Source: Cordia subcordata
Taxonomy: Eukaryota > Streptophyta > Magnoliopsida > Boraginales > Cordiaceae
DNA length: 64,000 nucleotides
Direction of reading: 5' to 3'
NCBI GenBank assembly: GCA_028554755.1
Contig: JAPTOF010000007.1
Coordinates: 1,334,001 to 1,398,000 of the forward strand
Part shown: positions 46,888 through 56,830 of the stretch, piece by piece
How the letters are laid out: every line of letters starts with the position of its first letter
How positions within the stretch are numbered: the stretch's first letter is position 1
Notes under the pieces: generated by a model
What the model was told of the DNA's origin: nothing
Seen by the model: only the letters and a program-made list of their open reading frames with translations
Database searches by the model: none
Program-made: the position numbers and the translations under genes

Positions 46888-47012
46888 TTTATTGAAATAG
46901 AAATACACAAAAGTGTTTACAAAATATGAAAAACAAGAAAGCTTGAAAGGAAACTCTACAAGACTCTTCCTTAAAACTCTCTCCTCAACTACTACACAAG
47001 ATTCTTTTTATA
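46888..47012 (-). promoter_or_regulatory. Pararetroviral promoter (TATA) and downstream poly(A) signal
   Basis: On the minus strand TCTATAAAAAGA (TATA, 47012-47005) is followed about 115 bases later by AATAAA (46893-46888). A promoter placed just upstream of the poly(A) signal is the arrangement pararetroviruses use to make a terminally redundant genome-length RNA. Confidence 0.55.
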
Positions 47013-47306
47013 GACAAATTTTTGGAGTCCACGGAACTCAAAACACAATTCAATACAACTTTTCCCATATTTCAATTATTTTTCATCCGGAAGAGTATTT
47101 ACATGTTGTTGATTACAACAAAGTCTCTTACAAGATTCTTACTATTCTTGGGAAAGGCTAGATTCTTAGCCATTCTTGTGAAAGGCTATTTGTCCTTCAG
47201 TAACTCTATTCTAAACTTGCTTCATTAAAATACTCATGTCTTTAGCATTATGTCTCTGCAAACTCCACTATAAATTTGCTCCATTAAAATATTCATCTTT
47301 TTGTCT

Positions 47307-48640
47307 TTATCCAATTCTTATCTTTGGTGGTTTTGGGACAATTATCTTTTTTTTTTTCACCTTTAACAGTAACGGTCCTTTTAATGCATCTTCTATAGAT
47401 TCCAACACATCTTCAATAGTATAATATCCTGCTGGTTCTTGTGATTGTCCCGCCAAACACAAGTACTTATTTTCTTGCTGTTGATTGTTAATTGACATTT
47501 CTGATGCTGAAGGTGATTCTTCGGTTTTAACGAATTGAATCATTTCTTGTTTAATTTGTTGCATATAAGCAACCATAATCTCCTTTTGAGATATGTTAGG
47601 ATTTTTTCCCTGTAACTGGAGTGCGAATTGCACCAATGGAGACTGTATTTGAGCTGTGGTCCTTTTCCCTTTTGTTTCTCCTTATATTTCAGAAAAGCCT
47701 TTTTATTTTGACAAATTTGATCTTGTGAGTAATATTCTCCTCTAGCTAGATCCTTTTGAACCATTTTTTGCCAGAATTTCATGAAGAATGTCCTTTTGAG
47801 ACAAGGAAGATGTTGTTGGGTATATCCCACCTCCGGTGTCCATTTGACAATCTAGGTATTGAGAATTCTACAAAAAAAAATACATTGATGCAGATCCTTC
47901 AACATATTGTAGATTTTTCTCAAGATTTATGACTCTCAGTGAACAATTTAGCCATTCTGCATAAAATCCTTTAAATGGCTCAGGAAGAATGGTTGGGTTT
48001 AGCTGAAAATAATTTCATTGTACTAGGAACCATGTTGGTATCTCTTTTGTGAGCACTCCAAAGGAGATTTTTATAAACGAGAGTGCTTCCTATTCACATT
48101 TTCAAAATAGAACACATTGGTAATAGCTTTCACATAATTTCAATAAGTAAATTGTATGGGATTATTCTAATTTGGAGGAAAATATTCTTTAAGTTTTAGG
48201 GTTGATAAACCCCACTCTTCAGCAATAATAATATTTTTAATAAAAATTTTGCTATGAGCAAAATCTTTGGCTATTATCTCAACCCTTCCATTTTTGCGAA
48301 AATGTTCAAATTTTGCTATATCCAGTTTAATGAGTATATTCTCATAATGCTACCTTGCTTTATATGATAAGGCCGGAAATGAAAAGTCATCCAGATATTT
48401 TTGTATGAGTAACCAAGGATCATTCTGGTATTTCAGGACCTTTATGATAAATACAGGATTATTTCCTGGTGTAACCCTTGTGAATATAACAAGGTATCAT
48501 CCTGCCCTGTAGTAAGCGTAGCGACATAAGAGGTTTTATTCCTTTCTTCTATTGCCTTTTCTTCTTCTACCTCAATCATTTTGACAACCTTTTGGTAAAA
48601 AGGAGAGTCAATTGATGGTAAAAGAATTCCCAATTTTTGA
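47307..48640 (-). pseudogene. C-terminal tail of the pararetroviral polyprotein, unrecognised
   Basis: Broken frames follow RNase H on the same strand, including 48633-48442 and 47830-47307, with acidic and Gln-rich segments and a basic KVKKKKIIVPK end. I do not recognise a domain. Position and strand suggest they belong to the viral polyprotein. Confidence 0.4.
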
Positions 48641-48772
48641 GCTCAAAGTGTATTTCTTCGATGTTGGGCATATTCAATTGTTTGTACCATTGCTTTATTA
48701 GCAGCTTGGTTTTCATTGGAACATGAGAGGTATTTCCCCCTTTCTCTTCCTTGGGCTTTTCCCCATCCTCTG

Positions 48773-49201
48773 TTAGGGGGATGCATCCTGTAAATATTCA
48801 CGTGTGAGGAAATCAGGGAGATAATTATTATCTCCTTTAATATATTGTATTTCAAAATCAAAAGGGGCCAAATGAGCTTGCCATCTTGCGAACATTTGTT
48901 TGAAGACATCATGTTTAAAATTTTTATTAAACATAAATTTCGCAGCTTGACAATTAGTTTTCATTGAGAACTTTTGATTATATAAATCATCCTGAAATTT
49001 TAAAACACATTTAACAATAGCAAGGGTTTCTTTAGCTATAGTAGCATAATTACGTTGGTTCTTATTCCACTTCTCCGAGTGAAATCTGACAAGGTATTCT
49101 TGTCTTGAGGTAGGATGAATTTGTTTAAGAACACCACCAAATTCAATATCGGATGCATCAGTCTTAATAAAATTTTCCCAACTGGGATTAGCAAGCATCA
49201 A
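48773..49201 (-). pseudogene. Pararetroviral RNase H domain
   Basis: Contains the first catalytic Asp in KTDASD, the Glu in AKETLA, a W-Q-A-H-L/F-D-F-E-I-Q-Y-I-K-G block and the end motif FLTRE, typical of caulimovirid RNase H. The position expected to hold the third acidic residue reads Asn (KTNCQA). The frame is open for 142 codons but isolated from its neighbours by stops. Confidence 0.85.
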
Positions 49202-49264
49202 ACATGGTAACTTTTAGACCTTATATTTAATTTTTCTTACAGTCTCAGTATGTTTATCAATCCA

Positions 49265-49990
49265 TTAGCCTCGAGATTTCTTTAGCCTATCATATAGAAT
49301 GATTGTGTCCGAAGCAAGATTTTTATAATAAGGTGAAATGTAATTTAGGCTTTTTGAAAACCTTTGTAATTGGGTTTTATCAAGTATAATATCTGAAAAT
49401 TTAGAAGAAAATTCAATACTTCTATTAATTGGAACAATTTGTCCGTCTTCAATATTATGGCTTAAAAATTTTATTTTTGTTTGGAAAAGTAGAATTTTTG
49501 GCCTAGATATGACTAACCCATTTTGGATTATTCTTTTTTTTTTTTTGTTTAAAATGTGTTTCAATGTCCTTAGAAAATACAAAGATATCATCAATATAAG
49601 CAATAATAAATTCCTTAAAAAGGGATAAATTTATCATTCATGATATGTTAGAATTATGAGGGTGCAGTTTTTAAACCAAATGGCATGACATTCCATTCAA
49701 AATGTCCTATTGGGACTATAAAAGCAGTCTTATATCTATCTACTTTAACTTGGATTTGCCAACGCCTTGATTCCAAATCAAATTTAGAAAAGATTGAAGC
49801 ATTATGTGATCTATCCAATAAATCCTTTTTATTAGGAATTGGATATCCTATCCATTTTAATACTTTATTTAGAGGTTTGCAATTAGTAACTAATCTAAGA
49901 ATGCCTCGTTCCTGTTTTGCATGCTTATTAACATGGAATCTAGTACATCTCCATAGAGAGGGTGATTTCCTCATAAGGCCTTTTTTCTAA
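49265..49990 (-). pseudogene. Pararetroviral reverse transcriptase domain, interrupted
   Basis: The fingers/palm part (49974-49654) has RLVTNCKPLN, FSKFDLESRRWQI and PFGLKTAPS. The active-site motif YIDD is at 49598-49587. The thumb/connection part continues to 49265. Stops lie between PFGLKTAPS and YIDD, so the domain is split across frames. Confidence 0.85.
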
Positions 49991-50584
49991 AAGAGAAGCA
50001 ATTTCCTTTTTACATAATTCCAGATATTCTGAATTCATTTAACGTGGACTTGCCTTAGTGGGAATTTATTTTTTAATTAAAATCTTCTTCATAAGGTAAA
50101 GAAACAATATTTGTTTTTTATATTCCGGAAAGCATTTGGATGATCACTACAAATTTGTAATGAAAATTGATTCATTATTATTTTTATTTTTTCTTGTAAT
50201 TTGGGGTTACTTGTTTTTTCTTGGATGGTCTAAATAAAATTTCTTGTTTTAGAAAATTTAACAGATTAGTTTTTGCTTTGATTAGATCTGCAATTTGATT
50301 TAGCACTCTAGTAACGTGATCAACAATAGATTGGAATTTAACTTGTAGTCCTTCAAATGTTCCTATTATTCCCTTTTCGGTAATTTCCTTTGTTGGAAAA
50401 AAGGGATTCCAAGAATAATTTGATTAGTCATATTTCTGACCAGTACAAAACTGGTTGGTATACAAATATGATCTTCACATATATAAACTTTTGATAGTTT
50501 GTATAATATCTCCATCCTATCACCACTAACTGAGCTAAGTAAGTGAGTAATTTTTTCAAAATATTTTGTTAGAATTAATCGTTC

Positions 50585-50630
50585 TTGGATACAATTAAGA
50601 TCTGCACCACTATCAAAAAGTGCTCTTAAT
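50585..50630 (-). pseudogene. Pararetroviral aspartic protease motif
   Basis: ALFDSGADLNCIQE is read on the minus strand; DSGAD is the active-site loop of a retropepsin. It lies between the RT and the solo LTR insertion. Confidence 0.7.
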
Positions 50631-50738
50631 TATTGCTTGAATTCTTTTCCTATTAAGAGAGTTACTTTAACAAGCCATTTCTGGGATGTTATCATTTCTA
50701 ATTTTCCTAAAAATGGTTATGAGCTTTGCTCTGTTATT

Positions 50739-53530
50739 ACCTCAGTTGAACTTATGAGTTTCAATTATGATAATTATATTTTGATGATGCCATAATTGTA
50801 TTTTGTTAATTGTTACCATTAAGTATCTTGTATATCTTAGTTATAGTAGCATAAGCAATATGAAGGCATTAGAGCAAAGAGAATGGTACATGGAGTGTGA
50901 AGATTGAAGTTCTGTGGAGCTTTCTTGAAGATTTAGTATAGTTCTTATTTCTTAGCTTTTGTCAAATTGATCTTAGTACATAAGCAAATATTATGAGCTC
51001 AATAACTTATTGCATTGCATACATACTCATTCAACTTTGCTTATGGTTTTTGTTTTTTGTTTTTATACTTGATCATCTTTCTCATTAACTTATGTGCATA
51101 TAGCATGTTTAGTATAGTCTCCTACATCTTTATTGTCTTTATAGGAGATCATGTAATTACATTTGCATGAAATGTCTTTTCCTGTAAAACGTTAAGTCTT
51201 ATAGTCCATATTCTTGCATTATGGAGTTGCAAGTACATAGCATTTTCTATTGCATTGGTTTGATACTTTGGTGCATATATATGTTTATGTGTATGTATAT
51301 ATGTCCATACTTGCATGAAATTTGCAGTAAAAGTGTATTATCTTGTATATAAGCTTTGTACTATAGGTATGTGAGCATTCTTATATAAGGTGGATACCTA
51401 TAGAATAACACTATTCCTCATGATGCAAGTTGGATCTTTAAATCTCTTATGCAATGCCGTGAGGAAGCAAGGAAACTTATCCAACATAAATTAGGAAATG
51501 GCAAAAATACATTCTTTTGGCTGGATAATTGGCATATGGAAGGTCCTCTCTTCTTACATTGGAGTTCTACCTTTCCTACACCTCCATTGCTTGCTAAGGT
51601 TAGTGATATTCATCATAATAGACATTGGAATTGGCCTTTAAATCTTCTCCATATTCAAATTCCACAAGGTAATCTTGATGATAATGTCCAAGACTCTATT
51701 CAATGGCTACCATCAAATAATGGAGACTTTTCTTTTAAGCTTACTTGGGATCACTTACTCAAGAAAGGTCAGACCATTAGTTGGCATCATTTGGTTTCGC
51801 ATAAAGGGTTTAACCCTCGACATGGCTTTCTTTGTTGGCTTGCTTTCCATGATCGGCTTTCTACATAACAAAGATTATTGAGTTGGGGGGTTGAATGTTA
51901 ATCCATTTTGTGTCTTTTGTTACATGGGAAGTGAAACAAGAGATCACCTCTTTTTTTAATGCAGCTTCACTTGTAGAATTTGAAGGCATGGTCTTGCTCT
52001 TTCTCTTACACCAGAAAATTTGATTTGTTGGGATGAAATCATCATCTATCTCACACCTTTTGCCCTTGAAAAACACTTGAAAGCTACTATTCTGAAGCAT
52101 CTTCTTGGAGCATCCATTTATCACATTTGGCTTGAGAGAAACCGGCACATTTTCAAACATGAAGCAAAGACCGAGGAATGCATCTCAGTTACTATCTTTA
52201 ATGAAGTTAGAACTCGGCTTACTTTTGGTAGAAAATTCACTTATAATGGTTTGAATATTGCCTTATGTAAATTGTGGAAATTAGACGAAATCCTTGTATA
52301 GGGCTTCCCCTTTTTTCTTTTTTAATTCTTGTACTTGTACATTTCTTCTTTTTTATGAAATACCTTACTTACTCAGCAAAAAAAAAAAAAAAAACTATTG
52401 CATGTAGAACCTTTTTTATGCTTAAAATCTAGAAAAATCAAGTTAAGTGATGATTTGAACTTTGCATTTAATGTTTGGATGCTTGGTTAGTATTAGCATT
52501 TATTGTGATAAGATATTATAAGCACAAGTAGTTGCATTGAGCTTTCAAATTTTGCAGAAAAACGTGGCCTAGTGTTGATTTGATATAAAGTAACTTTTTG
52601 ATAAAAAGTGTATCTGATTTTTAGTTTTTTCTACAACTACCAGAATACACAGGGGGTCGATCGGTGGTGTGCTCCGGTAAAAACAGAGAGCATATTCGCT
52701 CTACCGGAACACTCAGGCGGTCGACTGGTAAAGTGTTTTAGTGAGGCCTTTTGCCCTCTGGAACTACCGGAACACTCAGGGGGTTGACCAGTAGAGTATT
52801 CCAGTAGCCCTCTGAGATGCTCTGTAAATTTGGCGTTAGAGATTTACTTTTTGGACTTATAAATACATTTTTTTTCTCCCAACTTAGACAACAACTTGTT
52901 CAAAACATCCTTCTAAGCTCTCTAGCATTCAATATAGTTCATCTACTGTAATCTTGCTCTATTCATTGCAACTTTCATTGATTGCATATCATTGGTATTT
53001 AAGAACTAGTTCTTGAGCTTCATAAATTGCTTATCTACTTAGAGCAACATAGGAAGGTTTAAATACCTTTGTACACTTACTTAAAAGAAGTTCTTGTATT
53101 CCAAACTCTCTACAAATACATTGGGTGTGATTTTCTTTACTCTTGGGTAGCATTTGTGAGGAACTTCTCTCAAGAGTGAAGGGTTGAAATCTCAAGTATT
53201 GGACTAATACTTGTGGTCTTTGTAGTGAAGCAAGAGTTGTGATCATTGTTCTACGTTTCTACAATGTACTAAGTAAGAAGCCGATTCACTAGTGAAGTTT
53301 TCGAAACCTAAGGGAAGACCTTAGGTAGTAGACTAGGCTCTCAGGAATTCAAACCACTCTAAATTACTGCGTTTGATACTCTTAACCCTATACTCTTTAT
53401 ATTTCAAGTACTTACTTTGAAATTTGCATGTGCTTTTACATGAAATAATTATTTAGAGTTTTCAGTGCTTAATTGTGCCAATAATCCAATTCACCCCTCC
53501 TCTTGTATTGATTTTTTGGGCAACAACCTC
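50739..53530 (+). mobile_element. Solo LTR of a copia-like retrotransposon inserted in the pararetrovirus
   Basis: The 5-bp target duplication ACCTC flanks the element (50739-50743 and 53526-53530). The LTR (50744-53525) starts AGTTG and ends CAACA; the canonical start would be TGTTG, so one base differs. It holds a TATA box (TATAAATA, 52858-52865) and, near the right end, CCAATTCACCCCTCC, common at copia-type LTR ends. There is no internal coding region, so it is a solo LTR left by recombination. A LINE fragment inside accounts for about 1.0-1.1 kb; the LTR alone is about 1.6 kb. Confidence 0.8.
51400..52394 (+). mobile_element. 5'-truncated LINE (L1-type) 3' end with poly(A), nested in the solo LTR
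   Basis: 51449-51868 encodes the post-RT region of plant LINEs: a DNWHMEGPLFLH segment and a zf-RVT-like segment (WHHLVSHKGFNPRHGFLCWL, FHDRLST). After stops and frameshifts, 52020-52301 continues with HIWLERNRHIF. A poly(A) tail of about 17 ends at 52394. CTATTGCAT after the tail (52395-52403) also occurs at 51247-51255, a candidate target duplication. If that is right, the element begins at 51256. Confidence 0.8.
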
Positions 53531-53629
53531 TTTTCCTTTATAGAGGTCCTCAATTTCAGATACTCTTTCTGTAAAAATTCCTATTTGATCTTTTAAGACA
53601 ATATTTTCTTGAGATAAGATTTTAATTTC

Positions 53630-54223
53630 TTATTTCAAATTTTTTATTTCTGTTTGAAGGTCTTGAATAGAAACAGGAGAAAATTTATTTTGCTTTTCTT
53701 CCTTTCTTTTATGGATTTCTGAGATACAATAAGGAGTACAGTCCTTATTTTTTATAACAATTTCTTCTTCTTGACTGGTACTTTCTTCTTGGATTAAATC
53801 TAATATTTTACTTATGATTTTAGAGTCTTCAACTATTTTTAATAGTTCAATAATATTGTCATTTGTCAAGACATTTAATTGGAGGTCTTGAAATTGGGCT
53901 AGAATTTTATAATAATTTTCTTCTCCTTCATCTTGTATTTTATTGATACAAGCATTGCAACATCCTTCCATCTCACTATCCGAAGAGGAAACTAAATCTT
54001 CTGTTTCCATTACCCTATTAAGAAACACATCCTTATACCATCTAAATGAGGTAAATGTTGGGCATTTAAGATTTTGCAAAAGTGTCCTAATATTTTCTAC
54101 ATTACTGGTGTATCTTCCAGTAAAGTGCTCGCAAATGTTTAATGTCAGTATACAGACTGCATCTTCTTTAGGAGGACCATTTTCTTGTTTTATTGAATTA
54201 AGAATAATGTCTTCCTTGGTCAT
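53630..54223 (-). pseudogene. Pararetroviral structural-region fragment
   Basis: A 197-codon open stretch with the FRWYKDVFLNRV block known from petuvirus-like polyproteins between the movement and capsid/zinc-finger regions, followed by an acidic segment and a Lys-rich end. It is the longest open frame left in the element. It lies just upstream, in viral sense, of the solo LTR insertion. Confidence 0.65.
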
Positions 54224-55597
54224 TTAAATAATTCTCCCACCACCCTTTTAGTTGTCCAGTAAATCCAGCAACTATCATAAGTGCAATAGTTTTATCATTA
54301 TTATCGGATTGTTTTCAAATGGTGGCGTACATCATCATTCTATGTATGGCATTGCAAATTTGTTGGTCTGTAATACCATCAATATTCCATTCATAAATGG
54401 TTTTTCCATCATAACAAGATTATTCTATGAAAGATTCTTCTATAAGAATATCTTGGGGAGCAGGTCTAGGATATAATATTTTTTGTTAGCAGATTTTGAA
54501 GCATATTTGCTATTATAGGATTTTAACTTATTAACTTCATCTCTGATAACTTTCTCATGGTTATCCTTTTCTGTCATTTCAAAAAAAAAATTTGATATAA
54601 CATTAAGATTTAGATATTTGAATTTATCATCTAGTAATTTACTTAATTAGCTTATTGGTTCAATTACAAACTTTTTTATTTGCTTTGTGATCACTGTTAA
54701 AATTTTATTTTCATGCATATTATAAAAAGCATTCGCATACAGAGTCATTTTTTCTTTCTATATTGTAATTGGATGATTTGTTAGAGGATATATGGATTCT
54801 ATTCTTTCTCCATTTTTAAGTTTCCAAGGTCTCTTTAAAACAGTTATATGTTAGGTTCAATAATTATCTAAAAACCAAGCAATAAAATCTTTGATTTTAT
54901 TAATCTCTCCCAATTGATCATAAGATTGGTTTTGAAGAATTTTTCTTTCTTCTGGAGGAAAATTATCAACAAATCAATCTCTAAAAGTTTTAAATATTGG
55001 CTTATGAAATTTAACTTGAAATCTTTTTCTGGCTGGATTGCCAGGACTAACGTCCATTTTTTCACTATCCATTAAATTGGAAACTAAAGTTTTGATTCAG
55101 TTATTTCTAGTTCTCTTGTGTTACCATAAACACCTTTTATTATATTTTTTTCAGTCATTCTTATTCCTTGAACTCTGTTTTCCAGGGTTTCTTCACTAAA
55201 GGGTTCTTTAGTAGATTCTCTTATTTGAGATGTTGAACTTCTAAATAGAAAGTCAACTACATAATCAAAAGGGGAAATAAATGATTGTGTTGAAAGAGAT
55301 CTAGGTATTTTAGATATTCTTGAAAAAGATCCTAATAGTCTTCCATCATTTCTAAATTGTATTTGAATAATTTCTTATAGGGTTTGAATAACATTACTTA
55401 AGTGGTCATTAACCACTGGTTGGATAGGAATAGCATTTTTTGCTATCCATGTTTCTGGGAAGGTTATTTCATCCTACTTAATAGATAGTTATCTTAGATT
55501 TATTGAAATTAGTTTAAAAAATTATCGTTTTATTTTGATTTGTATTCATAATCTTGCACTTAGGATTTAATGTACAAAGAGATTTATAATATACTTA
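54224..55597 (-). pseudogene. Pararetroviral N-terminal region (end of movement protein onward), broken
   Basis: Minus-strand fragments include an MNTNQ segment (about 55550), an FDYVVDFLFR segment (about 55250) and an FKLNFISQYLK stretch (55065-54868). They are separated by several stops and at least one frameshift. The first 60 bases (55597-55535) are an inverted copy of 56147-56204. Confidence 0.6.
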
Positions 55598-56204
55598 AGC
55601 TTAGGCTATGTTTTAACCAGTCCATATGAGCTAATGAAAAATATTTTATGATAATATATGGCTCAGCTCCTTAATACAGCCCACAAGAATGCCTTAACAA
55701 TAATTTCAAATCGGCAACAAATAGGCCAAGCATGACTTATAGATCTTAATGAGAATCTAGCTAGATATTTCAACCATGGGTAAACATAGTCCTAATCTTA
55801 ATTGACAATTAAATTCTTATCCCAAGATGATATTGATGCATATACATCTACGCACAAGTTCTTTCATATAGGACTTGTTCAGGTCGCATTCAAACCATTA
55901 ACATTATTTGGATTGCCTGAAAGTTTTATGGCAGTGTTACGTGATGCACGAAATTTTAATTGGAGACAATCCTTAATAGAAATCATGGAATCTAGCCTTG
56001 CACATGGTCCTATTTATTTTAATGCATATCCAAATTTGCAATTATTTTTATCTGATGTCAACATACTTGATGCATTGACATTATATGTTAAAACACATGG
56101 TTATAATTATGCTCCTCGAACAGAACTTATATGTATCTTTTATAGAGTGTTATAAACCTCTTCATACATTAAATCCTAGATGCAAGATTATGAATACAAA
56201 TCAA
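55535..56204. repeat. Inverted repeat pair, about 60 bp arms
   Basis: Arms 55535-55594 and 56147-56204 are reverse complements with few mismatches (ACATTAAATCCTA...GCAAGATTATGAATACAAATC). They mark the point where the plus- and minus-oriented pararetroviral segments overlap in viral sequence. Confidence 0.8.
55603..55806 (+). repeat. Direct repeat B flanking the pararetrovirus
   Basis: Partner of 46447-46685. It begins within a few bases of the end of the main viral segment and runs into the plus-strand movement-protein fragment. Confidence 0.8.
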
Positions 56205-56206
56205 GA
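55802..56206 (+). pseudogene. Pararetroviral movement-protein fragment in opposite orientation
   Basis: The 117-codon frame (55802-56155) has the conserved movement-protein blocks HIGLVQVAFKPLT, LRDARNFNW, GPIYFNAYPN and LTLYVKTHGYN of petuvirus-like polyproteins. A frameshift near 56145 separates it from a YKPLHTLNP segment that ends at about 56206. In the viral genome this part precedes the sequence at 55597-55070, which lies on the other strand, so the locus is rearranged. Confidence 0.8.
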
Positions 56207-56218
56207 AATTTATATAAT

Positions 56219-56427
56219 GGGTCCTTTTGAATTTGGCTTTTGAAAAAGATGTTGTTCTAAGAAGTTAAAGTTTTCTAGCTTTTGGAAGAAATCTAAATTT
56301 GTTCTTTTTTTAAAAAAAAAAGAAGAGTTTTTCCTTTTTTTTTTCAAATCAATCCAAATACTTATCGTAAAAAAGGCACCTTTTTCAGTGACAAAGTATT
56401 TTTTTATTTACAAAAAATTCAAACAAG
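56219..56427. mobile_element. MITE-like foldback element (family 1)
   Basis: Left end GGGTCCTTTTGAATTTGGC and right end AAAAAATTCAAACAAGAAC with a T/A-rich interior, directly after the viral fragment. Confidence 0.5.
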
Positions 56428-56660
56428 AACAGTAAATAGTTATGCTTAAAAGAAATGCCCATAACATAGAAATCAATAACAAGCTCAATGCTCAAATAGA
56501 GAGACTTATAGATTATGCAATGATACACTATTAATTCATAGTTGTGATACATGTCAATTTACACATATTGATCCAATTATCCAACATCGAGCATATACAA
56601 ATCCAACTTTATTTTTTTGAGTAACACAAGAAATTAAATACATGAATGCCAAGCAAAAGC
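56428..56660. other. 3' flank of cystatin 3
   Basis: Parts (ACTATTAATTCATAGTTGTGATACATGTCA) resemble the flank downstream of cystatin 2 around 42855-42870. No gene is seen. Confidence 0.4.
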
Positions 56661-56664
56661 TATA

Positions 56665-56830
56665 TAATCAAACACTAGGGGCATCTCCAATGAGCTTATT
56701 AATTAAGCACTAGGGCATCTCCAATGAGCTTATTAATTAAGCACTAGGGCATCTCCAATGAGCTTATTAATTAAGCACTAGGGGCATCTCCAATGAGCTT
56801 ATGAATTAAGCACTAGTGGGGGCATCACCA
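56665..56830 (-). repeat. Stop-codon minisatellite at cystatin 3 (five units, 34-35 bp)
   Basis: CACTAG starts at 56673, 56708, 56742, 56776 and 56811. Each unit reads CACTAGGG(G)CATCTCCAATGAGC and TTATTAATTAAG; on the minus strand this is the cystatin C-terminal coding end (KLIGDAPSA-like) with its stop. The last unit overlaps the real stop. Confidence 0.9.

Larger units (their letters stand above)
46850..55597 (-). mobile_element. Endogenous pararetrovirus (Caulimoviridae, petuvirus-like), main segment, defective
   Basis: Read on the minus strand the order is: movement/capsid-side region (from 55597), a structural region (54223-53630), aspartic protease (about 50.6 kb), reverse transcriptase (49.99-49.27 kb), RNase H (49.20-48.77 kb), an unrecognised tail (48.6-47.3 kb), then a promoter and poly(A) region (47.01-46.89 kb). 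This single-polyprotein order and the motifs fit the petuvirus/florendovirus type. Frames are interrupted by many stops and frameshifts, and a 2.8-kb solo LTR (50744-53525) splits the coding region. There are no LTRs of its own and no integrase. It sits inside the cystatin array, on the same strand as the genes. The 5' part of the genome is found separately in plus orientation at 55603-56206. It cannot encode a complete virus as it stands. Confidence 0.85.

Noticed and set aside
50744..53525. Full-length copia element
   Set aside because: Only one LTR is present with a single target duplication; no gag, integrase or RT of copia type is seen inside.
46447..55806. LTRs of a retrotransposon spanning the viral block
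   Set aside because: The flanking direct repeats do not abut TG...CA ends, show no target duplication and no integrase is present; one repeat is continuous with a movement-protein fragment in the opposite orientation to the polymerase.
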